Assembly (NCBI RefSeq): GCF_014644435.1
Contig: NZ_BMKR01000015.1
Span: 62,001-126,000 of the forward strand
Source of the DNA: Paenibacillus albidus
GTDB taxonomy: Bacteria; Bacillota; Bacilli; Paenibacillales; Paenibacillaceae
Direction: 5' to 3'
DNA: 64,000 bases
The notes under the pieces were generated by a model. That model worked only from the letters and a program-made list of their open reading frames with translations, did no database searches and was not told the DNA's origin. A program made the translations under genes and the position numbers. Shown here in pieces: positions 52,266 through 61,545 of the stretch (the stretch's first letter is position 1; every line of letters begins with the position of its first letter).

Positions 52266-52354
52266 AGCTTACGGCTAGCCAATCTTCCCCTTCAGGGGAA
52301 ATGTCCGATTAGCCACCCGCGGTATACACTTTACCTACATCGTCAGAAACCCAT

Positions 52355-53278
52355 TCACCTATCTATTCGACCTAACTTCTCCGGGTTAAGCATCAGGTAC
52401 AGCGCCTGGACCCGCGCTCCCGAGATGTCGAGGCATAACACCCCTTTGACCTCCCCGTGCTGGTAAAATACCAGATTGGGTTCACCGTTGATGATGGCAG
52501 GCACAACCTCCCATTCGCGCAGGTTGTACAGCACCCGGCGCGAGGTCAGCAGCGCGAGTACGCCTTTGCGGCCGTTCATTGGCCGCAGAACAGTGTGCAC
52601 CCGGCCGCCGCCATCGGCTACAAGCACCGGCTGCTCGGCCAGCAGCTCCAGCATGCCGCTGACATCATAGGCGGCAAAAGCGGAGACGAACCGCTTCAGC
52701 AGCGCTTCTCTTGCAGGTGCAAGCGAAGTGCTGCCCGGCTCCGCGCCGTGCAGCGGCTGGAGGTTCCGCTTGGCGCGGCTGAAAATTTTGCGGCAATTGG
52801 CTTCGGCTTTGCCCAGCATTTCGGCAATGGCATCATAGTCATACTCGAAGACTTCACGCAGCACAAATACCGCCCTCTCCGTTGGCGTCAGCCGCTCCAG
52901 CAGCACCAAAAACGCATAGGATAACGTATCCTTGCGTTCCATAAGTGCTTCCGGCCCGTTGTAATGCTCCGAGATCGGCTCGGGCAGCCACTCCCCGGCA
53001 TAGGTCTCCCTTCGGCTGCGCGCCGAACTCAGGATATTCAGGCAGCGGTTGGTAATGCCTTTGGCGATATAAGCCTTCACATTTACAATCCCGCTCCGGT
53101 CCCGCCGCGCCAGCTCCGCGAAGCAGTCCTGCACAGCGTCCTCGGCATCCGCCACCGTGCCGAGCATCCGGTAAGCAATAGAGAAGGCATACCTTTTATA
53201 ATCAAGGTACAGCTCCTCTATTCCCGGCTGTTCCGGCAGCGGAGGGCTGCCTTGAGTATTGTTATCGAATTCCGTCAA
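52355..53278 (-). CDS. ECF RNA polymerase sigma factor, ECF41/SigJ type
   Basis: About 307 residues. Sigma region 2 (YKRYAFSIAYRMLGTVADAEDAVQDCFAEL), region 4 (LLERLTPTERAVFVLREVFEYDYDAIAEMLGKAEANCRKIFSRAKRNL), and a C-terminal SnoaL-like extension (about 175-305) that ends LMLNPEKL, the signature of ECF41. In this group the extension regulates activity in place of an anti-sigma factor. TTG start at 53278 with AGGAGG seven bases upstream. The gene downstream of the promoter side (53316-53771) encodes an AhpD-like protein, the usual partner of ECF41. Confidence 0.85.
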   Translation of the reverse strand: MTEFDNNTQGSPPLPEQPGIEELYLDYKRYAFSIAYRMLGTVADAEDAVQDCFAELARRDRSGIVNVKAYIAKGITNRCLNILSSARSRRETYAGEWLPEPISEHYNGPEALMERKDTLSYAFLVLLERLTPTERAVFVLREVFEYDYDAIAEMLGKAEANCRKIFSRAKRNLQPLHGAEPGSTSLAPAREALLKRFVSAFAAYDVSGMLELLAEQPVLVADGGGRVHTVLRPMNGRKGVLALLTSRRVLYNLREWEVVPAIINGEPNLVFYQHGEVKGVLCLDISGARVQALYLMLNPEKLGRIDR

Positions 53279-53315
53279 TTCGCTTCCTCCTCTGCCGTCC
53301 TGCCTGGGCCTGTTG

Positions 53316-53771
53316 TTATTTGGCGTCAAAACAACCGGGGAACATGCCGGTGGAGATGGCAATCCGGTTCCAGCTGTTGATGGTGTTAACCGCCATAATC
53401 AGATCCATATACTCACTTTCGCTGACAAACTCCCGTACTTTATGATACAAAACGTCCGGGACCCCCTGATGCGAAATTTGGGTCACCGCTTCGGTGAGTT
53501 CTATAACAGCCCGCTCCTTGTCCGTGTACAAATGCGGGACCTCTCTCCAGACACTCAGCAGCAGAATCCGGTCACTGTGATCCCCAAGCTTCAGCATGTC
53601 CTTGGCGTGCATTTCGAGGCAATAGGCGCACCCGTTGATTTGTGATGCCCGGAGCTTAATCAGCTCATACAGCACCTTATCCGTAACATGGCTGCCTGCA
53701 TACTCCTCAAGTGCCATCATTGCTCGAAAGGCCGCTCCATTGGCCTTGGTGTGATTAAATCTCAAACTCAT
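53316..53771 (-). CDS. carboxymuconolactone decarboxylase/AhpD-like protein
   Basis: About 151 residues. The redox motif CAYCLEMH (Cys-x-x-Cys with a following His) in LRASQINGCAYCLEMHAKD is that of the AhpD family, which uses the two cysteines for peroxide-linked thiol chemistry. It is encoded immediately upstream of the ECF41 sigma factor, the typical arrangement in which the sigma factor controls this gene. The ATG at 53771 has GGAGG eight bases upstream. Confidence 0.87.
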   Translation of the reverse strand: MSLRFNHTKANGAAFRAMMALEEYAGSHVTDKVLYELIKLRASQINGCAYCLEMHAKDMLKLGDHSDRILLLSVWREVPHLYTDKERAVIELTEAVTQISHQGVPDVLYHKVREFVSESEYMDLIMAVNTINSWNRIAISTGMFPGCFDAK

Positions 53772-53840
53772 ATTCGTCGCCTCCTTATGATGTGTACATA
53801 GAGAAGACAACGCAGCAGGCAAATTTGTGACACATGAGCT

Positions 53841-54557
53841 TCAACTATTTTGGCGGACACAGCCTAACGCCTCCAGAAATCTTATGATTGCACCAGACAG
53901 GAATTCCCCGGGTTCAAAAAACACCGCCACCTCAAGGCGGTAAGCATAGTTAAAACGGATGCCTCCTCCAATGTCCTGCAGGAAAAGCTGGCCGCTGTGC
54001 GGCGTCTCCAGCCACAGATCCGCACCAAACCGTTCACGGCACAGCAGTGCCAGTTCTTCCAGCGTCAGGCTCCCGTCCTTCAAATGCAGAAAAAGATGCT
54101 GCTTCCGGTTGTTCCATGGATCAAAATAGGAAATCCCGGGGTACTCATTTCCATAGTGGTCACTGATGAGCCGGTCCAGGATTGCCGTGAAATCCGGACC
54201 GGTGATTCCGCTCCATGTAATTTCCTCGGAATGGCGGGGCAGCCACAACAGCCCTTCCACCGCCGGATGCAGCGCCACGAAATCACCATCTATAGTGGTA
54301 GCGCTGACCACACATTCGGCGATCTGCTCCCGGCTGACCGGACTTTCCTCCCCATGCTCCCAGAGATCATATTCGGCAAATTCCTGCAAAACTTCCGCAT
54401 CCGGCAAGCTGATGTTAATTAGCCCCCGATAGGTCCCCTGCCCGCATTCACTCAGGAAACGGCGGTACGACTCCGGCAGCTTCACCCGGGTACTCTGCTC
54501 ACAAGCCTTCAACTCCGCATCCTGCACCGGTTTGAGGTGAGTGGATAGGATATACAT
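53841..54557 (-). CDS. SMI1/KNR4 (SUKH) family protein
   Basis: About 238 residues. The N-terminal segment LKACEQSTRVKLPESYRRFLSECGQGTYRGLINISLPD and the following acidic loop and strands match the SUKH fold. SUKH proteins can act as immunity proteins, but no toxin gene lies nearby. ATG at 54557 with GGGAGAG upstream. It is 69 bases upstream of the AhpD-like gene on the same strand. Confidence 0.72.
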   Translation of the reverse strand: MYILSTHLKPVQDAELKACEQSTRVKLPESYRRFLSECGQGTYRGLINISLPDAEVLQEFAEYDLWEHGEESPVSREQIAECVVSATTIDGDFVALHPAVEGLLWLPRHSEEITWSGITGPDFTAILDRLISDHYGNEYPGISYFDPWNNRKQHLFLHLKDGSLTLEELALLCRERFGADLWLETPHSGQLFLQDIGGGIRFNYAYRLEVAVFFEPGEFLSGAIIRFLEALGCVRQNS

Positions 54558-54728
54558 ATTACTGCTCTCCCTTAACCAAATTTCCCATTCCGGGAAGGTT
54601 ATCAAAGTAGGCTAAACCCTCAATACTATCCATTATTATGATATATCTTAACAAAAACAAGCAGCCCGGCCATTTTTCTTTCAATTCACCTCGGACAAAA
54701 GGTGGCTAAACTTCCTAACCACAACAAC

Positions 54729-54760
54729 AAACACCCCGGACCGATGTCCAGGGTGTTTGT
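54729..54760 (-). terminator. terminator of the purine salvage operon
   Basis: Stem AAACACCC/GGGTGTTT with inner CGGA/TCCA, 20 bases after the adenine deaminase stop. The T-rich tail is weak (TGTTGTTGTGG). Confidence 0.6.
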
Positions 54761-54779
54761 TCCTTCCTCAATGCCTATT

Positions 54780-56507
54780 CTAGTTCCCGCGCTCCGCCAG
54801 CGGAAACAGCAGCGGCACAACTTTGCCCGCACCGACATCAATCAGGCCAAGGTCGGTGATTTTCAGTGCCGGGCTGACCGGCAGGGAATGCGTGCTGATG
54901 GACATGATCGGGTTGTAGTGGTTATACCCGAGCGACTCCATCGCTGTACGCAGCGCCAGCACCTTCTCCGCTGTCTCCGCAAGCGGCGCTTCGGTAAGGA
55001 TGCCGCCGACCGGGAGATCCAGCGCAGCCAGCACCTTGCCGTCACAGACCACACAGAAGCCGCCCTGGCTGGCAATGACAGCATTGGCCGCTACAGCCAT
55101 GTCTTCGGGATTATGGCCGACGACAAGCAAATTGTGGTTGTCGTGCGAATAGGTGGTGGCAATCGCTCCGCGCTTGATGGTATCCCCGCCGATTAAGCCG
55201 TAAGCACGGTTGCCATTTTTGCCGTAGCGCTCGAAGGTGGCGATCAGGCCATAACCGCTGTCCTGCCACTCCAGCAGCCCGCCCGACACGTGAACCTCAC
55301 CATGTTTCTCCTCGGTGAAGGTAGATACATTATTGACCATCATCACCCGGCAACCGTAGGGTCCATCCGGAAGCTCCGGCCGGACAACGAAGTCGGCCGG
55401 AGTCACCGGATCCAGCTTCACACTTTCATAGAAATGTGCCGGGAATTGCGGGGCCTCTACCCGCTGCAGCACTGGATGGCGGCGGTCAAACACCTGTACC
55501 CCCCGCTTATAGACACTGTCCAGCTCAAAGCTGTTCAAATCGGACAGCAGCACAAAGTCTGCCACCTTGTTCGGGGCAATGACACCACGGTCGCCCAGCT
55601 TCATTCGCTTGGCCGGGGTGTAGGTAGCGGCATATACCGCGTCCTCCGGCAACATGCCCATGGCAATCGCCTTGCGTACCAGATGGTCGAGGTGGCCGGT
55701 CGCTACGAGCGAATCGGTCATGACATCGTCAGTCACGAAACAAAAATGCTCAGCGACCGGATGCCGGATCAGATAGTCCATGACTTCCGGGGTCATCGAC
55801 TTCTCCTGAATTTCGATGAACATCCCGGCCGCGATCCGGGCCGTCAGCCCTTCAATGCTCTGATGGGTATGGTCCGAATCAATGCCGGCATAGATCAGGC
55901 GATGCAGATCCAGGTCCAGCAGCTTCGGGGTATGCCCTTCGATCACGAGCTGCGGATAATGCGAGCGGGTGTGCTGGAGGATGCGGTTGCTTTTGCCTTC
56001 CGGGTCACGGATCACATCGACGTAGTTCATCACTTCGCCGAGGCAGATCATTTTTTCCGTCGCCATCAACCGGTCAATATCTTCGATTTCAATCGAACCC
56101 CCGGTCGTCTCGAGCTGGGTCGCGGGCACAGAGCTAGGAATCGCATAGAACATATCGACAACACAATCCCGGCTGGCCCGGATCATCTCATGCACACCCT
56201 CGACGCCGAACACATTGGCCATCTCATGCGGCTCTGGCACGATAGACGTCACCCCGTGGCGCAAAATCCCATAGGAGAACGTCTGCGGAGTAATCATCGT
56301 GCTTTCGATATGCAGATGAATATCGATCAGGCCGGGAATCATGTACCTGCCTTCCCCGTCGATCCTCTCCGCAGCTTCAAAGGTCTCGGCCCCCAGCGGT
56401 CCAATGTACAGAAACCGCCCGTCTTTTACGGCGACATTGGCCGTTTCAAATCTTTTATAGTAACTGTTGTATACCTTCACATTCAGCAGCAGTTGATCTG
56501 TAGTCAT
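54780..56507 (-). CDS. ade: adenine deaminase
   Basis: Protein of 575 residues that converts adenine to hypoxanthine and ammonia. The amidohydrolase metal site is in GLIDIHLHIEST, with later ligands in VIEGHTPKL and DSDHTHQS, and the C-terminal adenine deaminase domain (about 400-575) is complete. AAGGAG lies eight bases before the ATG at 56507. Last gene of the operon that encodes a PotABCD-like importer and a nucleoside hydrolase, which explains the substrate: imported nucleosides are hydrolysed and adenine is deaminated. Confidence 0.92.
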   Translation of the reverse strand: MTTDQLLLNVKVYNSYYKRFETANVAVKDGRFLYIGPLGAETFEAAERIDGEGRYMIPGLIDIHLHIESTMITPQTFSYGILRHGVTSIVPEPHEMANVFGVEGVHEMIRASRDCVVDMFYAIPSSVPATQLETTGGSIEIEDIDRLMATEKMICLGEVMNYVDVIRDPEGKSNRILQHTRSHYPQLVIEGHTPKLLDLDLHRLIYAGIDSDHTHQSIEGLTARIAAGMFIEIQEKSMTPEVMDYLIRHPVAEHFCFVTDDVMTDSLVATGHLDHLVRKAIAMGMLPEDAVYAATYTPAKRMKLGDRGVIAPNKVADFVLLSDLNSFELDSVYKRGVQVFDRRHPVLQRVEAPQFPAHFYESVKLDPVTPADFVVRPELPDGPYGCRVMMVNNVSTFTEEKHGEVHVSGGLLEWQDSGYGLIATFERYGKNGNRAYGLIGGDTIKRGAIATTYSHDNHNLLVVGHNPEDMAVAANAVIASQGGFCVVCDGKVLAALDLPVGGILTEAPLAETAEKVLALRTAMESLGYNHYNPIMSISTHSLPVSPALKITDLGLIDVGAGKVVPLLFPLAERGN

Positions 56508-56530
56508 CTTGTATACTCCTTATGGATGCG

Positions 56531-57595
56531 TTACGGCACCAGCACCAGCTTTTCTTTTGGAAAATAAACCGTGACCTCTTCCCCTTGCCGGAAAGGATCA
56601 TTCATCTCCTGGTTGACGGTAAATACGCCAAGCTCTGTCTGTACCTGATACTGGTAGCTGCGGCCAAGATACGTGCTGACCTGCACCGTTCCGGTTAATG
56701 TGTTGCCCTCGACGTCAAGGTCCGGCATGCTGCCGTACAGCTGCAGATCGTCGGGACGGATTGCCCCGGTCAGTCCCTGGTTCCCGGCCCCATCGGCACG
56801 TTTGGCTGCCCGGAACTGCAGGGCTCCGCGGGACAGCTCAATATCGGCACCTTCATCCTTGCGGCCCTCAAACGAAATAAAGTTCCCAAACCCGATAAAC
56901 CGGGCCACGTATTCACTGGCCGGGTATTTGAAGATGGCTGTCGGATGGTCCAACTGCTCGATTTTGCCTTTGTTCATTACGGCCACCTGATCCGAGATGG
57001 AGAAACACTCCTCCTGGTCATGCGAGACGTATACGGTGGTAATACCCAGCTCCTGCTGAATCCGGCGGATCTCTACCCGCATGTTGACGCGAAGGTTGGC
57101 GTCCAGATTGCTGAGCGGCTCATCGAACAGCAGCAGATCCGGCTCGATCACCAGCGCCCTGGCGATGGCCACCCGCTGGCGTTGTCCGCCGGACAGGGCA
57201 CCCGGCAATCTTTTCTCGAACCCTTCCAGACTGACAATTTCCAGCATCCGGGTCACCCGTTTCTTCACATCGGCTTCCTTCAGCTTGCGCAGTCTGAGGC
57301 CAAACGCCACATTGTCATAGACCGTCATATGCGGGAACAACGCATAGCTCTGGAACACAAAGCCGAAATTGCGTTTGTCTACAGGAACCTTGGTGTAATC
57401 CTTGCCGGCGAACATGAACTTGCCCTGCTCCGCATTCAGGAACCCTGCGATCAGGCGCAAGGTCGTCGTTTTGCCGCAGCCGCTGGGTCCGAGGAGGGAC
57501 AGAAGCTGCCCTTTTTCAAGCTGCAGATTGAAATTCTCCAATATAAAGTGGTTGTCGTAAGCAACCGCTACATTTTCCAGGCTTAAGAGTGCCAT
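56531..57595 (-). CDS. ABC transporter ATP-binding protein (PotA-like)
   Basis: Protein of 354 residues. Walker A GPSGCGKTT, signature LSGGQRQR, Walker B LLLFDEPLSNLD and H-loop YVSHD are intact, followed by a C-terminal TOBE-like region (about 240-350). This is the MalK/PotA class. GGAGG precedes the ATG at 57595. It lies 15 bases after the second permease gene and powers the importer of this operon. Confidence 0.87.
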   Translation of the reverse strand: MALLSLENVAVAYDNHFILENFNLQLEKGQLLSLLGPSGCGKTTTLRLIAGFLNAEQGKFMFAGKDYTKVPVDKRNFGFVFQSYALFPHMTVYDNVAFGLRLRKLKEADVKKRVTRMLEIVSLEGFEKRLPGALSGGQRQRVAIARALVIEPDLLLFDEPLSNLDANLRVNMRVEIRRIQQELGITTVYVSHDQEECFSISDQVAVMNKGKIEQLDHPTAIFKYPASEYVARFIGFGNFISFEGRKDEGADIELSRGALQFRAAKRADGAGNQGLTGAIRPDDLQLYGSMPDLDVEGNTLTGTVQVSTYLGRSYQYQVQTELGVFTVNQEMNDPFRQGEEVTVYFPKEKLVLVP

Positions 57596-57610
57596 TTCGT
57601 CAAACCTCCG

Positions 57611-58399
57611 TTATCGTTTCGTAAAATAGGCGAAACCCATCAGCCGCTCAATGATGAACATCAAGGCTGCGGTCAACACCATCAGAATGACCGAAATGGC
57701 CGCAATCGTCGGATCAAAATAATTCTGCACATAGGTCAGCATCTGAATCGGCAGCGTGCTTACTCCCGGGCCGGTCATAAATACGGAAATATCGACATTG
57801 TTGAAGGACTCCAGGAACGCAATCAGAATCGCGGCGAGAATCCCCGAACGGATATTGGGCAGGACTACTTTGAAAAAAGTGTACAATCGGCTGGCACCCA
57901 GGCTCTGTGCCGCCTCTTCCACGGCAAAATCAAAGTTCTGCAGGCTTGAAGCAATGACCCGGATAATGAAAGGCAGCATAATCACGGTATGTCCGATCAA
58001 GAGTCCCGTATAGATGGGCAACCCGTAGACCACGATGAGATAGCGGAGCAGGGTGAAGCCGAGCACGATTCCGGGAATCAGCACCGGCGACAGAAACAGC
58101 GCATTCAATGTGTCCCGCCCGCGGAATTTAAAGCGGCTGAGCGCATAGGCAGCGGGCACACCCAGCAGCAGCGCCAGCAGGTTGCCCAGCATGGAGACAA
58201 TGATCGAAGTCTTGAACGTCTCCATGAACATACTGACCTCAAAAATATTTTTGTACCAGCGCAGTGAAAAGCCCTCCGGGGGGAATTTCAGGACGGTACC
58301 CGGCTCAAAGGAAGTCACGGAAATAATAACGAGCGGGCCCAGCAAAAATATAAAGACCAGCAGCGTGTACAAAGACAAAACGCGGCTATTTTCCTTCAT
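57611..58399 (-). CDS. ABC transporter permease (PotC-like)
   Basis: Protein of 262 residues with six transmembrane segments and the EAA-type cytoplasmic motif EEAAQSLGASRLYTFFKVVLPNIRSGI. Matches the PotC class. ATG at 58399 with GGGGTG upstream. It lies 4 bases after the first permease gene. Confidence 0.87.
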   Translation of the reverse strand: MKENSRVLSLYTLLVFIFLLGPLVIISVTSFEPGTVLKFPPEGFSLRWYKNIFEVSMFMETFKTSIIVSMLGNLLALLLGVPAAYALSRFKFRGRDTLNALFLSPVLIPGIVLGFTLLRYLIVVYGLPIYTGLLIGHTVIMLPFIIRVIASSLQNFDFAVEEAAQSLGASRLYTFFKVVLPNIRSGILAAILIAFLESFNNVDISVFMTGPGVSTLPIQMLTYVQNYFDPTIAAISVILMVLTAALMFIIERLMGFAYFTKR

Positions 58400-58403
58400 G
58401 TTC

Positions 58404-59225
58404 TCACCCCTTCGGATTTAAGCGGTTCGCCCAGGCATTCATCAGGCCAACGACCACAAATGTAATGACAATCATGATGACGGCAATGACGGAAGCCGCC
58501 TGCCAGTCGTTAAGGGTCATCGCGTTCTGGTACAGAAAGGTCGAAATGACACGTTCTTTTCCTCCGAGCAGTGCCGGTGTTGTATACGCCGTCAGGCTGC
58601 CGACGAAGACCAGAATACCGCCAATGATCAGCCCCGGCACGGTTAGCGGGAAGGTGATTTTGCGGAAGGCCGTAAAAGAGGAGGCCCCCAGGCTACGTGC
58701 CGCCCTGACCAGTTCATAGTCGAGGTTCTCCATCACGCCGAGCAGCGTAATAATGATCAGCGGCAGGAACAGATGCACGAGACCAATCATCATTGCTGCC
58801 GGGGTATATAAAATATCAAGCGGCTTGTCAATCAGGCCTGTATTCACCAGGAAGGTGTTGACCAGCCCTTTTTTGCCGAGAATAATCATCCAGCTAAACG
58901 AGCGCACGACCGGGCTTGTCAGCAGCGGAAAGATCGACAGCGCCAGCAGAAAACTCTTCTTGCGTACGCCGGTACGCGAAATATAGTAGGCTGCCGGATA
59001 ACCGAGCAGCACACACAGCACAGTAGTTACTACACTGACCCGCAAAGTGGTGAGCAGAATCCGGTTAAAGTAGCCGTCGCGGAAAAAATGCAGGTATCCC
59101 TCCAAGGTAAGCTTGCCGTCCTGCACAAATGTCGAGGCAATCGTAAGCATGATCGGGATCAGCATGAATACGGTCAGGAACAGCAGTCCCGGCAGCAGCA
59201 GCAGATACAAAAATCTTTTGTTCAT
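58404..59225 (-). CDS. ABC transporter permease (PotB-like)
   Basis: Protein of 273 residues with six transmembrane segments and the motif ELVRAARSLGASSFTAFRKITFPLTVPGL. Matches the PotB class. Its ATG overlaps the nucleoside hydrolase stop as ATGA, indicating translational coupling. Confidence 0.87.
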   Translation of the reverse strand: MNKRFLYLLLLPGLLFLTVFMLIPIMLTIASTFVQDGKLTLEGYLHFFRDGYFNRILLTTLRVSVVTTVLCVLLGYPAAYYISRTGVRKKSFLLALSIFPLLTSPVVRSFSWMIILGKKGLVNTFLVNTGLIDKPLDILYTPAAMMIGLVHLFLPLIIITLLGVMENLDYELVRAARSLGASSFTAFRKITFPLTVPGLIIGGILVFVGSLTAYTTPALLGGKERVISTFLYQNAMTLNDWQAASVIAVIMIVITFVVVGLMNAWANRLNPKG

Positions 59226-60190
59226 CTCGAATGACTCCCGTCCTTCTTGGGCTCTTGGTTTAAACTATGGATAAAGCAGTCCAGAAAAGCGGGCGCGTCC
59301 ACCTCCAGGCAGACACTGACGTTCTGCGGGCGGTTCAGCCGGTTCTGGAAATCGCATACGGTCTGCCCGTCGCACAATTCGCTGCGTGTCTCCACATCTA
59401 CATAGAAATCCTGTACAGTCACAAAGTCACGATTCAGAGCCACGCCCACCGCCAGCGGATCATGCAGTGCACAGGCCTGTACCCCATTGCGTTCAAAGTA
59501 ACGCTGACGGTAATCGGCTGTGCTTGTCTCCACATACTCCGCAATGACCGGGTGATTCAACCGGGCGATATCCTGCTCGCTGAGCAGCGCCTGGCGCGTC
59601 ACATCCAGCCCGACCAGCGTCAACCGCTTAAAGCCTGCGGCCAGCACCTGCTTCGCAGCTTCGGGGTCGACATACATGTTGTACTCTGCCGTCGGCGTAA
59701 TATTGCCGAAGCCTTTGACCACCCCGCCCATCACAATCACTTCGGCGGTGTGGTCAATCAGCTCCGGACATTTGGCCAGCGCTTCGGCCAGGTTAGTCAG
59801 CGGCGCGGTCATAATCAGCGTGACTTCGCCTGAATGCTCCATCACCTGACGGATCATGAAATCGGCAGCCGCTTCGGCTTCAGCCTGTTTGGACACCGTC
59901 ATGTCTGCGAGCGCACCGCCAAGCCCGTCCTTGCCATGTACCCGGTGTTCAAAATGCTCTTCCCGCCGGAGCGGTTTCGAAGCTCCACGGTAGACCGGTA
60001 TCCCGGCGGATACACCAAGCAGCTGCAGAATTTTGCATGTATTTTCGGTCGCCTGATCCAGAGACACATTGCCGCTGACTGTGGTGATACCGAGAATATC
60101 GAGTTGACCGCTGGTTACAGCCAGCATGATCGCCAGCGCATCATCCACACCGGTATCCACATCGAGAATGACTTTTTTGCGTGCACTCAT
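59222..60190 (-). CDS. nucleoside hydrolase (IunH/RihC family)
   Basis: Protein of 322 residues that splits ribonucleosides into base and ribose. The calcium-binding N-terminal motif LDVDTGVDDALAI, the later TAPLTNLAEA, GGVVKGFGNITPTAEYNMYVDPEAA and LHDPLAV are all intact. Encoded between the binding-protein and permease genes of a transport operon (3-base gap on one side, overlap on the other), so it should act on the imported substrate in the cytoplasm. Confidence 0.9.
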   Translation of the reverse strand: MSARKKVILDVDTGVDDALAIMLAVTSGQLDILGITTVSGNVSLDQATENTCKILQLLGVSAGIPVYRGASKPLRREEHFEHRVHGKDGLGGALADMTVSKQAEAEAAADFMIRQVMEHSGEVTLIMTAPLTNLAEALAKCPELIDHTAEVIVMGGVVKGFGNITPTAEYNMYVDPEAAKQVLAAGFKRLTLVGLDVTRQALLSEQDIARLNHPVIAEYVETSTADYRQRYFERNGVQACALHDPLAVGVALNRDFVTVQDFYVDVETRSELCDGQTVCDFQNRLNRPQNVSVCLEVDAPAFLDCFIHSLNQEPKKDGSHSR

Positions 60191-60193
60191 GGA

Positions 60194-61279
60194 TTAGCCG
60201 CCAATCTCACGGTTCCAGCGGTCCGTCCATTCGGAAATATGCTGGTTCACGAAAGACATATCCAGCTTGCGCAGCTTCCCGATAACATCGGCACCATAGG
60301 TCACGCCTTTCGCTTCATCTTCCGTCAATACGACTTCCGTGTTTACTGGGGAATCCACTTTCGCTTTGGCGGACTTCTCCTGTACTTCCTTGCTAAGCTG
60401 CCAGTTGATGAATTCCTCGGCTAGCTTCTTGTTGTTGCTGCCCTTCACCACGTTAATTGTGTTCATTACCGCATAAGCTCCTTCGGTAGGGGCCACGAAT
60501 TTGGCATCCGGCACAGCAGCTTGCAGGTCCTTGAAGTACATTTCCATGATCGGACCACCGGCAATTTCCTCCTGGCCGAACATGTTCACATATTCGGAGG
60601 TCTGGCTGTAATATTTCACGACGCTGGCGTCCAGTTCTTTCTGCTTCGCAAAAGATTGGTCCTCATTAAACTCCGTGCTGCCCGCAACCACCGAAGCGGC
60701 ATCCACGATCATTGGACCTGCGGTGGCCGTAATAGCCGGCAGCGTCAGGTTATTGTCGAAGGCGGTCCACATATCCGCCCAGGAATTCACTTCACCTTTA
60801 ACCAGAGCGGGGTTATACGCGATACCGAGACGGCCTACGGTGTAGGCTGGGCCATATTCTTCGCCAAGCGGAGCTTTGGCAATGTCATACAGCTTGCCGA
60901 TGTTTGGAATGTTGGCACGGTCTACCGTATCAAAGAGCTTTTCGTCAATCCCCTGCTGTGCATAGTAATCCGACAAGTAGATAACATCCACATCGGAGCT
61001 GCCTTGACGGATTTTGTTCAGACGTTCGGCGTTGTAGCCGATTTCGACCACGATTTTGACGTTATGTTCTTTTTCAAACGGGGCATAGACGGCTTCCTTG
61101 AAAAAGTCCTCCGAGAATCCCCACGTCGAGATCACAAGCTCTGCAGGTGCCGAAGTCTCTGCCCCTTCAGAAGCTGCACCGTTATTCGTTGCTCCGTTGT
61201 TATTCCCGGCAGTGCCGCAGGCTGCAAGCAGCGAAGTAAGTGTAACGGCCAGACCCATTTTCATCCATTTTCTCATCAT
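60194..61279 (-). CDS. ABC transporter substrate-binding lipoprotein (PotD-like)
   Basis: Protein of 361 residues. Signal peptide with lipobox LLAAC, a Gly/Asn/Ala-rich linker, then a PotD-type class II binding-protein fold beginning LVISTWGFSEDFFKEAVYAPFEKEHNVKIVVEIG. GGGAGG lies 5 bases before the ATG at 61279. First gene of the operon. The class is best known for polyamines, but the nucleoside hydrolase and adenine deaminase in the operon argue for a nucleoside or purine ligand here. Confidence 0.85.
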   Translation of the reverse strand: MMRKWMKMGLAVTLTSLLAACGTAGNNNGATNNGAASEGAETSAPAELVISTWGFSEDFFKEAVYAPFEKEHNVKIVVEIGYNAERLNKIRQGSSDVDVIYLSDYYAQQGIDEKLFDTVDRANIPNIGKLYDIAKAPLGEEYGPAYTVGRLGIAYNPALVKGEVNSWADMWTAFDNNLTLPAITATAGPMIVDAASVVAGSTEFNEDQSFAKQKELDASVVKYYSQTSEYVNMFGQEEIAGGPIMEMYFKDLQAAVPDAKFVAPTEGAYAVMNTINVVKGSNNKKLAEEFINWQLSKEVQEKSAKAKVDSPVNTEVVLTEDEAKGVTYGADVIGKLRKLDMSFVNQHISEWTDRWNREIGG

Positions 61280-61382
61280 AATAACCTCCCTAAGTTTGGA
61301 TCATTCGGTCATACAGTGATTGCGGTTTTCGCCTCAGCACCCCCTACAGCTAATCAAATCTTACTATCCCCAATTTTTCACA

Positions 61383-61422
61383 TAAAAAAAAGAAAAGTAT
61401 TCTTGTGTGAACAAGAACACTT
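61383..61422 (-). terminator. terminator upstream of the purine salvage operon
   Basis: On the minus strand, stem AAGTGTTCTTGT/ACAAGAATACTT (one mismatch) around TCAC, followed by TTCTTTTTTTT. It lies between the DUF2294 gene (ending at 61546) and the binding-protein gene. It should end the DUF2294 transcript and insulate the purine operon, or act as a leader terminator if transcription starts before it. Confidence 0.75.
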
Positions 61423-61545
61423 CTCTTCGTAAAAACAAAGGAAAAGAGCTACCCGTTATGAAAGGACGGTCTTCGCTTAAGATAGATCAAAAACGAAAAT
61501 CCGTGAGTATCCATTTATCAACTGCCGTTTGTGCATAAACCGTTT

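Larger units (their letters stand above)
51886..52354. other. 469-base intergenic stretch rich in small repeats
   Basis: No gene is evident. Contains a heptamer array (51911-51949), four related 22-base elements (51998-52188), and a strong hairpin (52226-52265), all annotated separately. A second small palindrome TTCCCCTTCAGGGGAA lies at about 52285-52300. Confidence 0.5.

Noticed and set aside
61290..61370. Sequence before the purine operon resembling a THI (TPP) box: AGGGGGTGCTGAGG ... CTTAGGGAGG on the minus strand
   Set aside because: The conserved CTGATC and CCAGCG parts of a TPP riboswitch and the second arm are missing, and the operon has no thiamine gene.
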